From assembly GCF_014646195.1 (NCBI RefSeq), contig NZ_BMMZ01000009.1, positions 1-64,000 of the forward strand: a stretch of 64,000 nt of DNA, in the 5' to 3' direction. The DNA is from Microlunatus endophyticus (GTDB lineage Bacteria > Actinomycetota > Actinomycetes > Propionibacteriales > Propionibacteriaceae). The first letter of the stretch is position 1. Every line of letters starts with the position of its first letter. The translations under genes and the position numbers were made by a program. Under the pieces are notes generated by a model, which worked only from the letters and a program-made list of their open reading frames with translations, had not been told where the DNA came from and did no database searches. This document shows, one piece after another, positions 15,358-24,648 of the stretch.

Positions 15358-17499
15358 TCACGCTGTCTCCAGATCGACGGCGACTACCTCGTGGACCAGC
15401 ACGTTCGGCACAGTGACGGTGATCGCACCGTCGATGTCGTCGTAGTCGATCTGCCGACCGCTGCTCAGCAACCGGACGCGCCGTACGCTCTCTCCGGTAG
15501 GCAACTGCACCGTGACCCGCTGCGGTCCGACGGCGACCGGCGACCGGTACGGGCCGCGCATCGTCATCGGATTGGTCAGGTTCACCAGATGGACAGTGAT
15601 CGAAGAGGGCTGGCGCCAGCAGGTGACGTCGAGCATGCCCTCTCCTGTCACCTCCGCCGGCGATTCGCCTTCGGACGCCCAGCGAACGGCGTTCCCGAGC
15701 AGCCGACCATGATCGGGATCGAGCACCTCCCAGAACGTTCGGTCGATGTCCCAGGGGAAGTAGGCAACGCGGCCGCGACCGTATTCTCCGAGGTAGACCT
15801 CATCGCCCTGCGGGCCGTCGGTCAGCGGAAAGACGTCCTCCATGGGTAGGTCAGGATAGGACGGCACCAGACCGAGCAGGTGGTCCGATAACGGCTTGAT
15901 CGGCTCGGTCGGCAGCCGCGAGACGCCGTTGATGATCCGGTCGGCGTCCAGCAGACCGGCCAACAGCGGATGGTTCCGATCAGCCGCGCCCTGGGCGAGC
16001 TCAAGGTAGGAGTTCTTGAGGTCGGATTCAAGGTTCCCGGTGACCCGCGCATTGAAGAGATCACCGAGACCAAGATCATCGCGCCGGACGCCCCACTCGT
16101 CATACAGCGATGTCTCGTGAGTAGCGACGATGCTTCCGCCCCCAGCGACGTAGTCGCGGAGCTGCCGGCACTGATCATCAGAGAGTGCAGCGATATTCGG
16201 CAGCACGAGGGTCTTGAACCGACTCAGATGCTCGGCATCAAGCAGTTGATCATGGACCATCTCGAAAGGAATCCGTGCCTCGATCAGTGCCTGATAGACG
16301 CCCTCGATATGGGCCTCGACGCGGTCTCCCGCCTCGGGACCGCCGTAGAACTTGGCGGTCTGTTGCGAATACACGACGGCGACTCTGGCGAGCGGTTGCT
16401 GATCCACAAGGTAAGGACTCCAGCGCTCATGCCAGCGATAGATCCGCTCCACCGGGGCGAGCCAGCGGTTGTCGTAGACGACACCTGCGAACTTGGTGAA
16501 CCAGGGACGCATCCCGTTCGCGATGCTGTCGGCGACCCAGACGTCGATCTCGGCGCTCCCCTGAGTCGAATCCTTCCAACGGTGCTTACCTTCGATGCCG
16601 ACGCTGAAGATTCCACCGATGGTCTTGTCGCCCATCGTGGCGCGGTATTCCTTGGCGTTCTTGCCCGCACTCCACGGCACCATGATTCCTGCGCGGCCCT
16701 GCCGGTCGGCGAACATCGTGTCAGTCAGTCCGGCCAGTTCGCTCATATCGAGTTCACTCAGGGCGCCACCACCTGAGTTCGGCACGAATCTGGCATCCGG
16801 GTTGATCTCACGGATGGTCGAATCCCATAGCCGGCAGAGTTCGAAGAGCCGCTGCTGGTGCCAGACCAGATACTGCCGGCGTGCCGGGTCGGCAGGGTCG
16901 ATCGACCGTGGCAGGTCCAAACCGCAGAATTCCTTGAAGAGCCGGGCACAATTCTCGCAATAGCACATTCCGGTCCCGGCCCAGCGGTTGCTGAAGATGC
17001 CGTCGACGTCGTAGCGCGAGACGATCTCCTTGTTCACCTCGGTCATGAACTCGAAGTTGTACGGGCCGAGCGCGCAGGTGATCCAGGCATCCTTGGCAGC
17101 CCAATGCCTGCGCGGATTGCCGTCCTGATCGACGGCGATCCAGCCGGGCTCGGCGTCGTACACGGGCTGATGCACGGCATGGGGATCAGTTCGCGCAAGG
17201 ACCGTCATGCCGGCTTGCCGACTGCCTCGGGCAAGATCACCGAAGGGGTCGGTATCGCCCATCCACCTGCTGCGATGGTGAAGGCGGATATCGGTCGGAT
17301 AGTAGGCGACATAGCCGCCCGCGCTCAGGCACGTGCCGTCGCTGCGGGAGCGCTTGAAGTAGTCCAGCCAGAACTTCGGGTCGTACCGTCCGGGATCGTT
17401 CTCCACAAGAGTGAGTTGTGCCCAGCGTTGCGTCCTGTCGTACCACGGTGCCGACGCGACGAGAGCAGTATCGGCCGTGGTCGCCTGCGCAAGATTCAT
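15358..17499 (-). CDS. GH42-like protein with zinc-cluster cysteines, no WNE motif
   Basis: 713-aa putative glycosidase. A TIM-barrel half (to about 390) precedes a flavodoxin-like trimerisation domain (VVYSQQTAKFYGG, then FKTLVLPNIAALSDDQ) and a beta-sandwich tail. Cysteines 142, 179, 181 and 184 (ITCALGPY, CYCENC) match the GH42 zinc cluster. Where GH42 has WNE this protein has SNRWAG, so the usual acid/base Glu is missing. It is a paralogue of the 731-aa protein at 35708. No signal peptide. The ATG at 17499, after GGAG, is taken over the adjacent TTG. It sits between the binding protein and the permeases, so its substrate is probably the imported compound. Confidence 0.75.
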   Translation of the reverse strand: MNLAQATTADTALVASAPWYDRTQRWAQLTLVENDPGRYDPKFWLDYFKRSRSDGTCLSAGGYVAYYPTDIRLHHRSRWMGDTDPFGDLARGSRQAGMTVLARTDPHAVHQPVYDAEPGWIAVDQDGNPRRHWAAKDAWITCALGPYNFEFMTEVNKEIVSRYDVDGIFSNRWAGTGMCYCENCARLFKEFCGLDLPRSIDPADPARRQYLVWHQQRLFELCRLWDSTIREINPDARFVPNSGGGALSELDMSELAGLTDTMFADRQGRAGIMVPWSAGKNAKEYRATMGDKTIGGIFSVGIEGKHRWKDSTQGSAEIDVWVADSIANGMRPWFTKFAGVVYDNRWLAPVERIYRWHERWSPYLVDQQPLARVAVVYSQQTAKFYGGPEAGDRVEAHIEGVYQALIEARIPFEMVHDQLLDAEHLSRFKTLVLPNIAALSDDQCRQLRDYVAGGGSIVATHETSLYDEWGVRRDDLGLGDLFNARVTGNLESDLKNSYLELAQGAADRNHPLLAGLLDADRIINGVSRLPTEPIKPLSDHLLGLVPSYPDLPMEDVFPLTDGPQGDEVYLGEYGRGRVAYFPWDIDRTFWEVLDPDHGRLLGNAVRWASEGESPAEVTGEGMLDVTCWRQPSSITVHLVNLTNPMTMRGPYRSPVAVGPQRVTVQLPTGESVRRVRLLSSGRQIDYDDIDGAITVTVPNVLVHEVVAVDLETA

Positions 17500-17528
17500 C
17501 AAACTACACTCCGTTTCGATCGCGATAC

Positions 17529-19580
17529 TCAGCTGGCGATGTAGAACTGTTCGGGATTACAAGGGCCGGGATTGGGATAGATGTAGGAGTTGGGCATGCT
17601 CTTCGGCACGTTGTGGAAGTCGTTGCGGACGATGCCGTAACCGTCCGCGACGGCGCTCACCCCGATCACGTAGAACTCATCAGCCGCGATCGCGAGGATC
17701 TGGTTCATGAGCTTCGTCCGCTGATCGGTGTTGACGGTCTGCTTCAGCTGGTCGTACAGCTTCATTTGCTTATGGACCGCGGCCGGCGGCTTCTCGATGC
17801 CTGCCGAGGCCGAACTGCCCGTCAGCCCGTTGTACCAGGCCTGCCACTTCGCCGCGAAGACCGAGTTCCCGTTCAGCGGGAAGTAGTAGCGCGGATCCAA
17901 GACAACTTCTTCGCCGTTGCCGCCGCCGAACCGATGGATCGTCGCATCGAAGTCAGCATTGGTGCGCACTCGCTCCTCCCACAGCGATCGTTCCATGGCT
18001 GTGAAGTTGACCTGGATGCCGACCGCCTGCCAATACGTCTTGATCATCGGCATCAGGTCCACGAACACCGGGCGGCCGTTGTCGATGTCGAATGCGATCG
18101 AGATCGGCTTCCCATCGGGCCCGACCCGTACACCGGACCCGTTCTTCTTGTAGCCCGCCTGGTCCAGTGCGCTGTTGGCCTTCGCGACGCTGTACTCGGT
18201 GTACTGGGTGGCGAGTTGTTCGTTGTAGTACGCCGAACCCTTGGAGGGCGCCACCTGCCACGGCGCTCCCTGCTTGAGCAGGACGAGATTGATCATCTCC
18301 TGCCGGTTCAAGGCGTACGACAGCCCGATACGGAAGTTCTTGTTGGTGAAGATCTCGCGCTTGACGGGATCCTTGTGGTTCAGGTTCAGCTGGATGACTG
18401 CCTGGTTCGGCTCAGTGGGCGTAGTCGTGTAGAAGTCGAAGCCGCCCTTCTGCCGTCCGTCGGCGAGCACCGGCTTGTTCTGCGGGATGCAGAAGAACTG
18501 GTCCTCCATGTCGATCTGCCCACCGAGAGCCATCAGGGTGAGGGAGTTGGTGTCCGATCCGGCCAGGAAGGAGTATTCGAGCCCGTCGAGATAGGGCAAC
18601 TGCCGCCCCTGGGTGTCGACCTTCCAGTAGTACGGGTTCCGTTGGGCGACCGCTTTACCGGTGCCTCCGTCGGGCGCCTTGGTGAAGGTCCACGGATAGA
18701 GCAAGGGCTGATTCGAGACGGTCCACCGCACCGTGTCGTCATCCGAGCCGCCATGATTCTGGAACAGCTGGACCCAGTCCGTCAGCTTCTCCTGTTTCAC
18801 CAGGTCGTTGACCTTCGGGTTGTACTTCTTGTGGTACTTCTTCAAGTAGTGCTTGGCGTAGCGCACCGGGGCGTCGTTCGTTGGTTCGGCGAGAAGTTCG
18901 AGAAAGAGCCCGTGCGGCTTGGCGAAACTGAACTCGACTTCGTAGTCATTGATCTTTCGGACCTTGCCCAGCTTGTTGTCAATCATCATCCACGCTGGCG
19001 GATCCGGACTTAGATCCTTGTTCAGGACGACGTCCTCGTACCAGAAGAGCACGTCATCGGCGTTGAACGGCTCGCCATCAGACCACTTGATGCCCTGACG
19101 CAAGCTGAACGTATAGGTAGCACCGCCCTTGCTCGATTGCACCTTCTCCGCGACGTTGGGAATCACTCCCGAGTAGTCAGGGCGCCAGCGCATGAGCCCG
19201 TCGTAGCCCTGGAACCGATTGATCTGGGAGAACGAGCCCGAACCGCCGGTGACACCCATCCGCCAGGTTCCTCCGTAGACGCCTGGTGAGTCCACCGGTG
19301 TCACGACCAGCGGCTTTGTGGGTAGCCGCTGCGTGACCGGCGGCAGCTTGCCTGCCTTGACCTGCTGAGCGAGGGATGGCGCCTCTTTCGCCGTCGATGC
19401 ATTCCCGGACGCGGTTCCGCCGGCAGATCCTCCGTTACCGGACGAACTCGCCTGTGACTTGGGTTTGGTTGAGAACGCAGAACACCCGGTTGCGCCGGCC
19501 ACAGCCAGGACGCTCAGTGCGCTGGTCTCGATGAGCCGTCGGCGGGTCAGCCGGCTGCCCGGTACGGACAAATTACGCAT
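17529..19580 (-). CDS. Family 5 extracellular solute-binding lipoprotein
   Basis: 683-aa binding protein of the Opp-type importer. A twin-arginine signal (RLTRRRLIETSALSVLAVAG) ends in lipobox Cys33, so it is exported folded and lipid-anchored. A Gly/Ser/Ala-rich linker follows. The family 5 signature region is YTFSLRQGIKWSDGEPFNADD. The size, larger than peptide-binding relatives, and the glycosidase neighbours fit an oligosaccharide ligand. The ATG at 19580 is preferred over 19664 because GGGAG is seven bases upstream and the Tat signal begins there. It is the first gene of the eleven-gene operon. Confidence 0.92.
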   Translation of the reverse strand: MRNLSVPGSRLTRRRLIETSALSVLAVAGATGCSAFSTKPKSQASSSGNGGSAGGTASGNASTAKEAPSLAQQVKAGKLPPVTQRLPTKPLVVTPVDSPGVYGGTWRMGVTGGSGSFSQINRFQGYDGLMRWRPDYSGVIPNVAEKVQSSKGGATYTFSLRQGIKWSDGEPFNADDVLFWYEDVVLNKDLSPDPPAWMMIDNKLGKVRKINDYEVEFSFAKPHGLFLELLAEPTNDAPVRYAKHYLKKYHKKYNPKVNDLVKQEKLTDWVQLFQNHGGSDDDTVRWTVSNQPLLYPWTFTKAPDGGTGKAVAQRNPYYWKVDTQGRQLPYLDGLEYSFLAGSDTNSLTLMALGGQIDMEDQFFCIPQNKPVLADGRQKGGFDFYTTTPTEPNQAVIQLNLNHKDPVKREIFTNKNFRIGLSYALNRQEMINLVLLKQGAPWQVAPSKGSAYYNEQLATQYTEYSVAKANSALDQAGYKKNGSGVRVGPDGKPISIAFDIDNGRPVFVDLMPMIKTYWQAVGIQVNFTAMERSLWEERVRTNADFDATIHRFGGGNGEEVVLDPRYYFPLNGNSVFAAKWQAWYNGLTGSSASAGIEKPPAAVHKQMKLYDQLKQTVNTDQRTKLMNQILAIAADEFYVIGVSAVADGYGIVRNDFHNVPKSMPNSYIYPNPGPCNPEQFYIAS

Positions 19581-19702
19581 ATCGGATCTCCCTTGATCTC
19601 CAAGTGCTCGCGGCGGCAACCAGGACAGGTCTGTCGAGGAGACCTGGTGGTCATTGCGCACCATGACCGGCCGCTCGGCTGGCTGCTGTCACTGCCTCGG
19701 GG

Positions 19703-19732
19703 AGCGTATTTGCTAGTAACATTGTCTGTCAA
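19703..19732 (-). promoter_or_regulatory. Promoter of the eleven-gene operon
   Basis: On the minus strand a perfect TTGACA (plus-strand 19727-19732) is followed after 18 bp by TACGCT (19703-19708), about 120 bp before the binding-protein start. This is the best sigma-A-like promoter seen in the window. It overlaps a GntR-like operator candidate at 19722-19732. Confidence 0.6.
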
Positions 19733-19758
19733 GTGCTCCAGATAGACTTGCAATCTGG
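19722..19758. promoter_or_regulatory. Candidate GntR/FCD operator region
   Basis: TTGTCTGTCAA at 19722-19732 fits the FadR-type pattern TNGTNNNACNA with one mismatch and covers the -35 box of the operon promoter. An inverted repeat CCAGAT-N9-ATCTGG follows at 19738-19758. Either could bind the GntR protein encoded at 19861. Confidence 0.45.
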
Positions 19759-19860
19759 CTAGACCCGAACACCCGTTAGGGCGGTATGCCAGCGGTATGG
19801 CAGTATGCGCTCAGGCCCGGTGGACCGCCGGGTCGCGGAGAGGTCAAGGAGAGTTCCGGC

Positions 19861-20523
19861 ATGAGCGAGACAGTGCGGACCGTGTCGATCGTCGATGCGG
19901 TCTACAACGCCATCCGTGACCGGATCCTCTCCGGCGAACTCGACCCTTCGGAGGTGCTGGTCGAGCAGAAGACCGCGGAGTTGTACGGCGTAGCCCGGCC
20001 AACCGCCAAGGCGGCGATCGATCGCTTGGTGCACCAGGGCCTGCTGCGGCGGACAGCGAACAAGTCAGCTCGTGTTCCGGCTCTGACGGTGAGCGACGTT
20101 CGCGACATCTACTTCACCCGGACAGCCATCGAAAGCACCGTTGTCGTTCACCTAGCTGAACGGCACCTGCCGCTCGCGGCGGCAGATGCCGCGCTGGAAG
20201 CCTTCGACCGCGCGGCACAGGCCGGCGCAACCAAGGGTGTCGTCGATGCCGACATCGCGTTCCACCAGTCGCTCGTCGACGCGGTGGGCAGCCCTCGCAT
20301 GCGGCGCATCTACGCCTCGATCATCGGTGAGGCCCATCTGTGCATGGTCTTGAAACAGACTCATCACCTGCACAGTCCGCAGGAACTCGCCAAGGAGCAC
20401 CGAGCGATCTACGAGGCCATCATCGCAGGAGATGCCGAGTTAGCCCGCGCGTCATTGGTTGCACACCTCGACAACTCGGTGCGCTCGATCGAGCACCACT
20501 TCATCGAGGCGGCCGATGCCTAG
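19861..20523 (+). CDS. GntR family regulator, FCD subfamily
   Basis: 220-aa transcription factor. The winged helix-turn-helix covers residues 5-72 (AIRDRILSGELDPS, then YGVARPTAKAAIDRL). The all-helical FCD effector domain follows, with the metal-site set Asp131, His135, His180 and His202. FCD regulators often respond to organic or sugar acids, matching the dehydratase, GarR-type and glycolate genes nearby. The ATG at 19861 follows AAGGAGAG. It is divergent from the eleven-gene operon and most likely represses it; control of the convergent glc operon is less likely. Confidence 0.9.
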   Translation: MSETVRTVSIVDAVYNAIRDRILSGELDPSEVLVEQKTAELYGVARPTAKAAIDRLVHQGLLRRTANKSARVPALTVSDVRDIYFTRTAIESTVVVHLAERHLPLAAADAALEAFDRAAQAGATKGVVDADIAFHQSLVDAVGSPRMRRIYASIIGEAHLCMVLKQTHHLHSPQELAKEHRAIYEAIIAGDAELARASLVAHLDNSVRSIEHHFIEAADA

Positions 20524-20563
20524 GTCCAATCCCGGGAACGACAACCACTCGGTATCCAGATGA

Positions 20564-22012
20564 TCACAGCGCCGAGGAGCGGACGATCTCGTCGTCTCCA
20601 AGCTCGGTGTCTTTCGGGAGCTCGACCGGACCGCCCGCAGCCGTACGGACCGCAGCCGCCACCGCGGTGTGCACATCGGCATGGAACACACTCGGCGTGA
20701 TGTAGGCGGCGTTCAGCTCCTCATCCTTGACCACCCCGGCGAGCGCGTGCGCCGCAGCAACCAACATCGGCGTCGTGACCTCCTTGGACTGGGCATCCAA
20801 CAAGCCCCGGAAGACGCCAGGGAAGGCCAGAACGTTGTTGATCTGATTCGGATAGTCCGAACGACCGGTCGCCACCACCGCCGCATACCGACTCGCCTCC
20901 GCCGGATCCACCTCCGGATCAGGATTGGCCAACGCGAACACGATCGACCGCTCCGCCATCCTGGCGACATCGTCACCGGTGATCACGTTCGGAGCCGACA
21001 CCCCGATGAAGACGTCGGCACCCACGATCGCTTTATGGATCGTGCCATCCACCCCAACCCGGTTCGTGTGCTCTGCGATCCACAACAGCTCGCCCGCGAT
21101 GCCTTGCCGGCCGGAGTGCACGACACCGTCTATGTCTGTGACGACGAGGTTCCAGGCGCCGGCGGCCAACAACAGTTTGATGATCGCCGTTCCCGCCGCC
21201 CCGGCACCCGACATCACGATCCGGACGTCTTCGATCTGCTTGCCGACGACGCGCAAGGCGTTGAGCAGCGCGGCCAGGACGCAGATCGCAGTCCCGTGTT
21301 GATCATCGTGGAACACCGGAATGTCCAGTTCCTCGCGCAACCGGGCTTCGATCTCGAAACATCGCGGTGCCGCAATGTCCTCCAGGTTGATCCCGGCGAA
21401 ACCCGGAGCCACTGCCCGCACGACGGAGATGATCTCCTCGGTGTCCTGGGTGTCCAGGCACAGCGGCCAGGCATCGATCCCACCGAACCGCTTGAACAAG
21501 GCAGCCTTGCCCTCCATCACCGGCAACGCCGCGTACGGACCCACGTTGCCCAGTCCAAGCACCGCGGACCCGTCGGTGATCACGGCGACGCTGTTGCGCT
21601 TGATCGTCAGCCGCCGCGCGTCCTCGGGATTCGCTGCCAGGGCAGTGGAAACGCGGGCGACGCCCGGGGTGTAGACCAGGGAAAGATCGTCACGGTTGCG
21701 AATCGGCCGCTTGCCGTCCATCGTGATCTTGCCACCGATATGGGCCAAGAACACCCGGTCCGACACCTTGCCGATCACAACGCCCGGGACAGCCCGCATC
21801 ACTGCGACCAGTTCGTCGGCATGGGTGGTGTCCCGCGCCGCAACCGTCACATCGATCTGCAACCGCTGATGGCCGGACGCGGTCACGTCGAGGGCGGTGA
21901 TGCTGCCGCCTGCCCGCTCGACCGCAATGGTGAGCGCGGACACCGACGAACCACCGGCCGGCACCTCGAGACGGACCGTGATCGAATTCGACACCGACGG
22001 GACAGCACTCAT
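20564..22012 (-). CDS. NAD-type malic enzyme with N-terminal ACT-like domain
   Basis: 482-aa malate dehydrogenase (decarboxylating), malate to pyruvate and CO2 in the cytosol. Residues 1-90 form an ACT-like regulatory domain. The malic N-terminal domain follows ([13 protein letters not shown], with [21 protein letters not shown]), containing the metal site INLEDIAAP and [19 protein letters not shown]. The NAD domain has [11 protein letters not shown]. The bacterial short form is about 390 aa plus the ACT domain, so the length fits. The start shares ATGA with glcF. As the last gene of the glc operon it completes a route from glycolate to pyruvate. NAD versus NADP use is not decided by the sequence. 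Confidence 0.92.
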   Translation of the reverse strand: MSAVPSVSNSITVRLEVPAGGSSVSALTIAVERAGGSITALDVTASGHQRLQIDVTVAARDTTHADELVAVMRAVPGVVIGKVSDRVFLAHIGGKITMDGKRPIRNRDDLSLVYTPGVARVSTALAANPEDARRLTIKRNSVAVITDGSAVLGLGNVGPYAALPVMEGKAALFKRFGGIDAWPLCLDTQDTEEIISVVRAVAPGFAGINLEDIAAPRCFEIEARLREELDIPVFHDDQHGTAICVLAALLNALRVVGKQIEDVRIVMSGAGAAGTAIIKLLLAAGAWNLVVTDIDGVVHSGRQGIAGELLWIAEHTNRVGVDGTIHKAIVGADVFIGVSAPNVITGDDVARMAERSIVFALANPDPEVDPAEASRYAAVVATGRSDYPNQINNVLAFPGVFRGLLDAQSKEVTTPMLVAAAHALAGVVKDEELNAAYITPSVFHADVHTAVAAAVRTAAGGPVELPKDTELGDDEIVRSSAL

Positions 22013-23382
22013 TGCGCACCAACCTTCTTCGGCGGGTCCAACCGCGGTTGCACGCCGCGGATGGAGAAGTCGATGAGCTGGATCGGGTGGTAGAGCGGGA
22101 CCGCATCATCTCGTTCGGCGAGATAGCGGCGCACCTGGAGCAGGCAGCCGGCATTGCCGGTGGCGATCAGGTCCGGATGAGTGGTGGCGATGTTGGCCAC
22201 CTTCCGCCTGCCGAGCTGCTCGGCCGGCTCGGGATTCGTCAGGTTGTAGGTCCCGGCCGATCCGCAGCAGATCTCCGATTCGGGGATGTCGCAGACCTCC
22301 AGCCCCGGGATGGTCCGCAACGCGGCCCGTGGCTGGCTGCGGACCTGCTGTCCGTGGGCCAGATGGCAGGCGTCGTGGTAGGCGACCCGGGCGTTGATCG
22401 GATGCCGGTCGGCAACCGGGCCGAGCTCGTCCAGGACCTCGGAGATGTCCCGACATTTCGCCGAGAAGGCAGCCGCGCGCTCGGCGTAGACCGGATCGTC
22501 ACGGAGCAGATGGCCGTACTCCTTGATGTTGGCTCCGCAACCGGCGACGTTGGTGACGACGGCGTCGAGGCCGAGCGGCTCGAAGTCGTCGATCAACCTC
22601 CGGGCCTGGTCCAGCGCCACGTCCTCGCGCCCGACGTGTTCGGACAGTGCACCACAGCAGCCCTGATGCGTCGGCGCGAAGACCTCACATCCTTCGGCCG
22701 CCAGGACCCGGACGGTCGCCTGGTTGACGTCGTGGAAGAAGACCTGCTGCGCGCAGCCGGTGACGATCCCGACCCGCCGGCGTACGGGTCCCGTCGCCGC
22801 CGTGCGTTCCGGCAACCGGGCCATGACGTCGCCGATCCGTACCGGCGGCAACAGCGCCTCCATCGCCTGCAGCTTCTTCGGCAGCCGTCCCAGCACACCG
22901 GATCGTACGAGCACCGGCCGCAATGTGCGCTGGTAGACGGCCCCCGCAACCGCCGCCACCCGCAGCCGGTCGGGATGCGGGAAGAGTGCGAAGATCATCG
23001 CCCGCCAGACCCGGTCGGGCAGTCGGCGCCGATGGTGCCGTTCAATCTGCGGGCGGACCTCGGTGATCAACTTGTCGTATTGCACGCCGCTGGGACAGGC
23101 GGTCGTGCAGGCCAGACAGCCCAGGCAGTTGTCGAAGGACTGCACGAACGCGTCGTCGAGTTCGATCGTGCCCTCGTTGCCAGCCTTCATCAGATAGATC
23201 CGGCCGCGCGGCGAGTCCACCTCGTTGCCCCAGAGCTGATAGGTAGGGCACGACGACAAGCAGAATCCGCAGTGCACGCAGTCGGAGATCAACTCGTCCT
23301 CGGGCGGATGATGATCATCGAAGACGCGTCCCTGGCGGTCCAGGATCGACGCGCTCACGAAGGCATCGGACGGCTGGATCAT
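22009..23382 (-). CDS. glcF: Glycolate oxidase iron-sulfur subunit
   Basis: 457-aa protein with two 4Fe-4S motifs (Cys35, 38, 41, 45 and Cys86, 89, 92, 96) and two CCG domains (GCCGALSEHVG and ICCGSAGTYNL). In glycolate oxidase GlcF passes electrons from the flavin subunits GlcD and GlcE to the respiratory chain at the membrane. Length and order match the family. The ATG at 23382 follows GGAGGG by eight bases; a longer frame to 23397 lacks this. The stop overlaps the malic enzyme start. Confidence 0.93.
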   Translation of the reverse strand: MIQPSDAFVSASILDRQGRVFDDHHPPEDELISDCVHCGFCLSSCPTYQLWGNEVDSPRGRIYLMKAGNEGTIELDDAFVQSFDNCLGCLACTTACPSGVQYDKLITEVRPQIERHHRRRLPDRVWRAMIFALFPHPDRLRVAAVAGAVYQRTLRPVLVRSGVLGRLPKKLQAMEALLPPVRIGDVMARLPERTAATGPVRRRVGIVTGCAQQVFFHDVNQATVRVLAAEGCEVFAPTHQGCCGALSEHVGREDVALDQARRLIDDFEPLGLDAVVTNVAGCGANIKEYGHLLRDDPVYAERAAAFSAKCRDISEVLDELGPVADRHPINARVAYHDACHLAHGQQVRSQPRAALRTIPGLEVCDIPESEICCGSAGTYNLTNPEPAEQLGRRKVANIATTHPDLIATGNAGCLLQVRRYLAERDDAVPLYHPIQLIDFSIRGVQPRLDPPKKVGAQ

Positions 23383-23424
23383 CGCTGGTCCCTCCAAGAC
23401 ATGGGCATCGGTGGTCTGCTCGGC

Positions 23425-24648
23425 TCAGAACCAGGGCGCGAACCGGCCGGGGGCGAGTCGATGATCGGGATCGAAACGATCTTTGACGGCGCGCTGCAGT
23501 GCGGCGGCCGGCGGTTGCTCCGGCATCGGGGCCGACGTCCCGCGGACGCGATCCAGCTCGGGGTCCCGGTCGCGCAGCGCAAGGCTGCCGCCCAGGTGTT
23601 GGACGACGGCGCCGAGCTCGTCGACCATGGCCGCCTGCGCCGCTATCGGCCCGGACAGCCTGGCCGTGTGCAGCCCGAGGCCGGTGCTGCTGATCATGGA
23701 GACTGCGACCTGGTGCCGATCTGCGAGCTTGTCGATCTTCTCGGCGATCATCGGGAGCTGGTCGGGAAGCGTGCCGAGGCAGACGGTTGCGGGGGCGGGC
23801 TGCCCTGCGACAAGCTCAGGTCCCGAGATCCCTGAGGGTGTCGAAGGGGCTTCTGACACGATCTCCGGATTGTGGGCACCGGAGTCGCGCAATGCCCGGA
23901 CGGCATGGTCACTCAATGCCTCGATCGTCCGCGCGGTGCCGTCGAGGCGGACCAGCAGATTACCCGTACCGGAAGGCGTTCCCGACCACTCGACGGCGCT
24001 CGGCTCGACACCGGAGCCGATCACCGCGGCGGTCGCACGGATCCCGCCGGTTGCATCCAGCTTGCAGAGGATGGTCCGGCTTGCCGCTGGCAGCGGATTG
24101 AGCCGGAGTACCACCTCGACGACCAGCGCCAGAGTGCCCAGGGATCCGTGCATGAGTTTGGTCAGGTCGTAGCCGGCGACGTTCTTGATCACGTGACCGC
24201 CGGCGCGGGCGATGGTGCCGTCGGCCAGGACCAGGGTGCAGCCGATCGAGAGGTCGCGCAGCGTGCCGTGCCGCAGTCGGCATGGACCGGCATCACCGGA
24301 GACGAGCAGACCGCCGATCGTTGCTCCGGCTGCCTGGGTCGGCGGGTCGATGGCCAGCCACTGCCCATGCTCGGCGAGGACCGGCTGCAAGGCATCCAGT
24401 GGCATGCCGGCCTGGACGGCGACGGTCATGTCACCGGGCCGGTAGTCGATGAGCTGGTCGAGGCCGGCGGTACTGATCTCCAGATCCGGAGAGTCGACGG
24501 GTCCGGCCCAACCCAGTTTGCTGCCCGCACCACTGATCAGAATCCTGACTCGCTCGCCCGCAGTGTCGCGGAGCAGCCGAGCCGCCGCCTCCAGGTCGGT
24601 CGGGCTCTGGTGATCATCGACGGCGGAAACCGTTCCGGCGGCGGCCAT
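23425..24648 (-). CDS. glcE: Glycolate oxidase FAD-binding subunit
   Basis: 407-aa FAD-binding PCMH-type protein, the smaller flavin subunit of glycolate oxidase. The FAD region is marked by AIDPPTQAAGATIGGLLVSGDAGPC-type sequence (residues about 95-120) and GGHVIKNVAGYDLTKLMHG. The start at 24648 overlaps the glcD stop (TGATG). A dispersed palindromic repeat has inserted in frame (23802-23850) and adds APSTPSGISGPELVAG to a surface-type linker, apparently without breaking the gene. Confidence 0.9.
   Translation of the reverse strand: MAAAGTVSAVDDHQSPTDLEAAARLLRDTAGERVRILISGAGSKLGWAGPVDSPDLEISTAGLDQLIDYRPGDMTVAVQAGMPLDALQPVLAEHGQWLAIDPPTQAAGATIGGLLVSGDAGPCRLRHGTLRDLSIGCTLVLADGTIARAGGHVIKNVAGYDLTKLMHGSLGTLALVVEVVLRLNPLPAASRTILCKLDATGGIRATAAVIGSGVEPSAVEWSGTPSGTGNLLVRLDGTARTIEALSDHAVRALRDSGAHNPEIVSEAPSTPSGISGPELVAGQPAPATVCLGTLPDQLPMIAEKIDKLADRHQVAVSMISSTGLGLHTARLSGPIAAQAAMVDELGAVVQHLGGSLALRDRDPELDRVRGTSAPMPEQPPAAALQRAVKDRFDPDHRLAPGRFAPWF
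23802..23850. repeat. REP-like palindromic element inside glcE
   Basis: Two inverted arms, GACAAGCTCAGG and CCTGAGGGTGTCGAAGGG, flank a short centre. The sequence type (CCTGAGCTTGTCGAAGGG and relatives) is a dispersed small repeat in many actinobacterial genomes. Here it lies in frame in a coding gene and gives the typical peptide APSTPSGISGPELVAG. It is the only copy noticed in the window. Confidence 0.75.
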
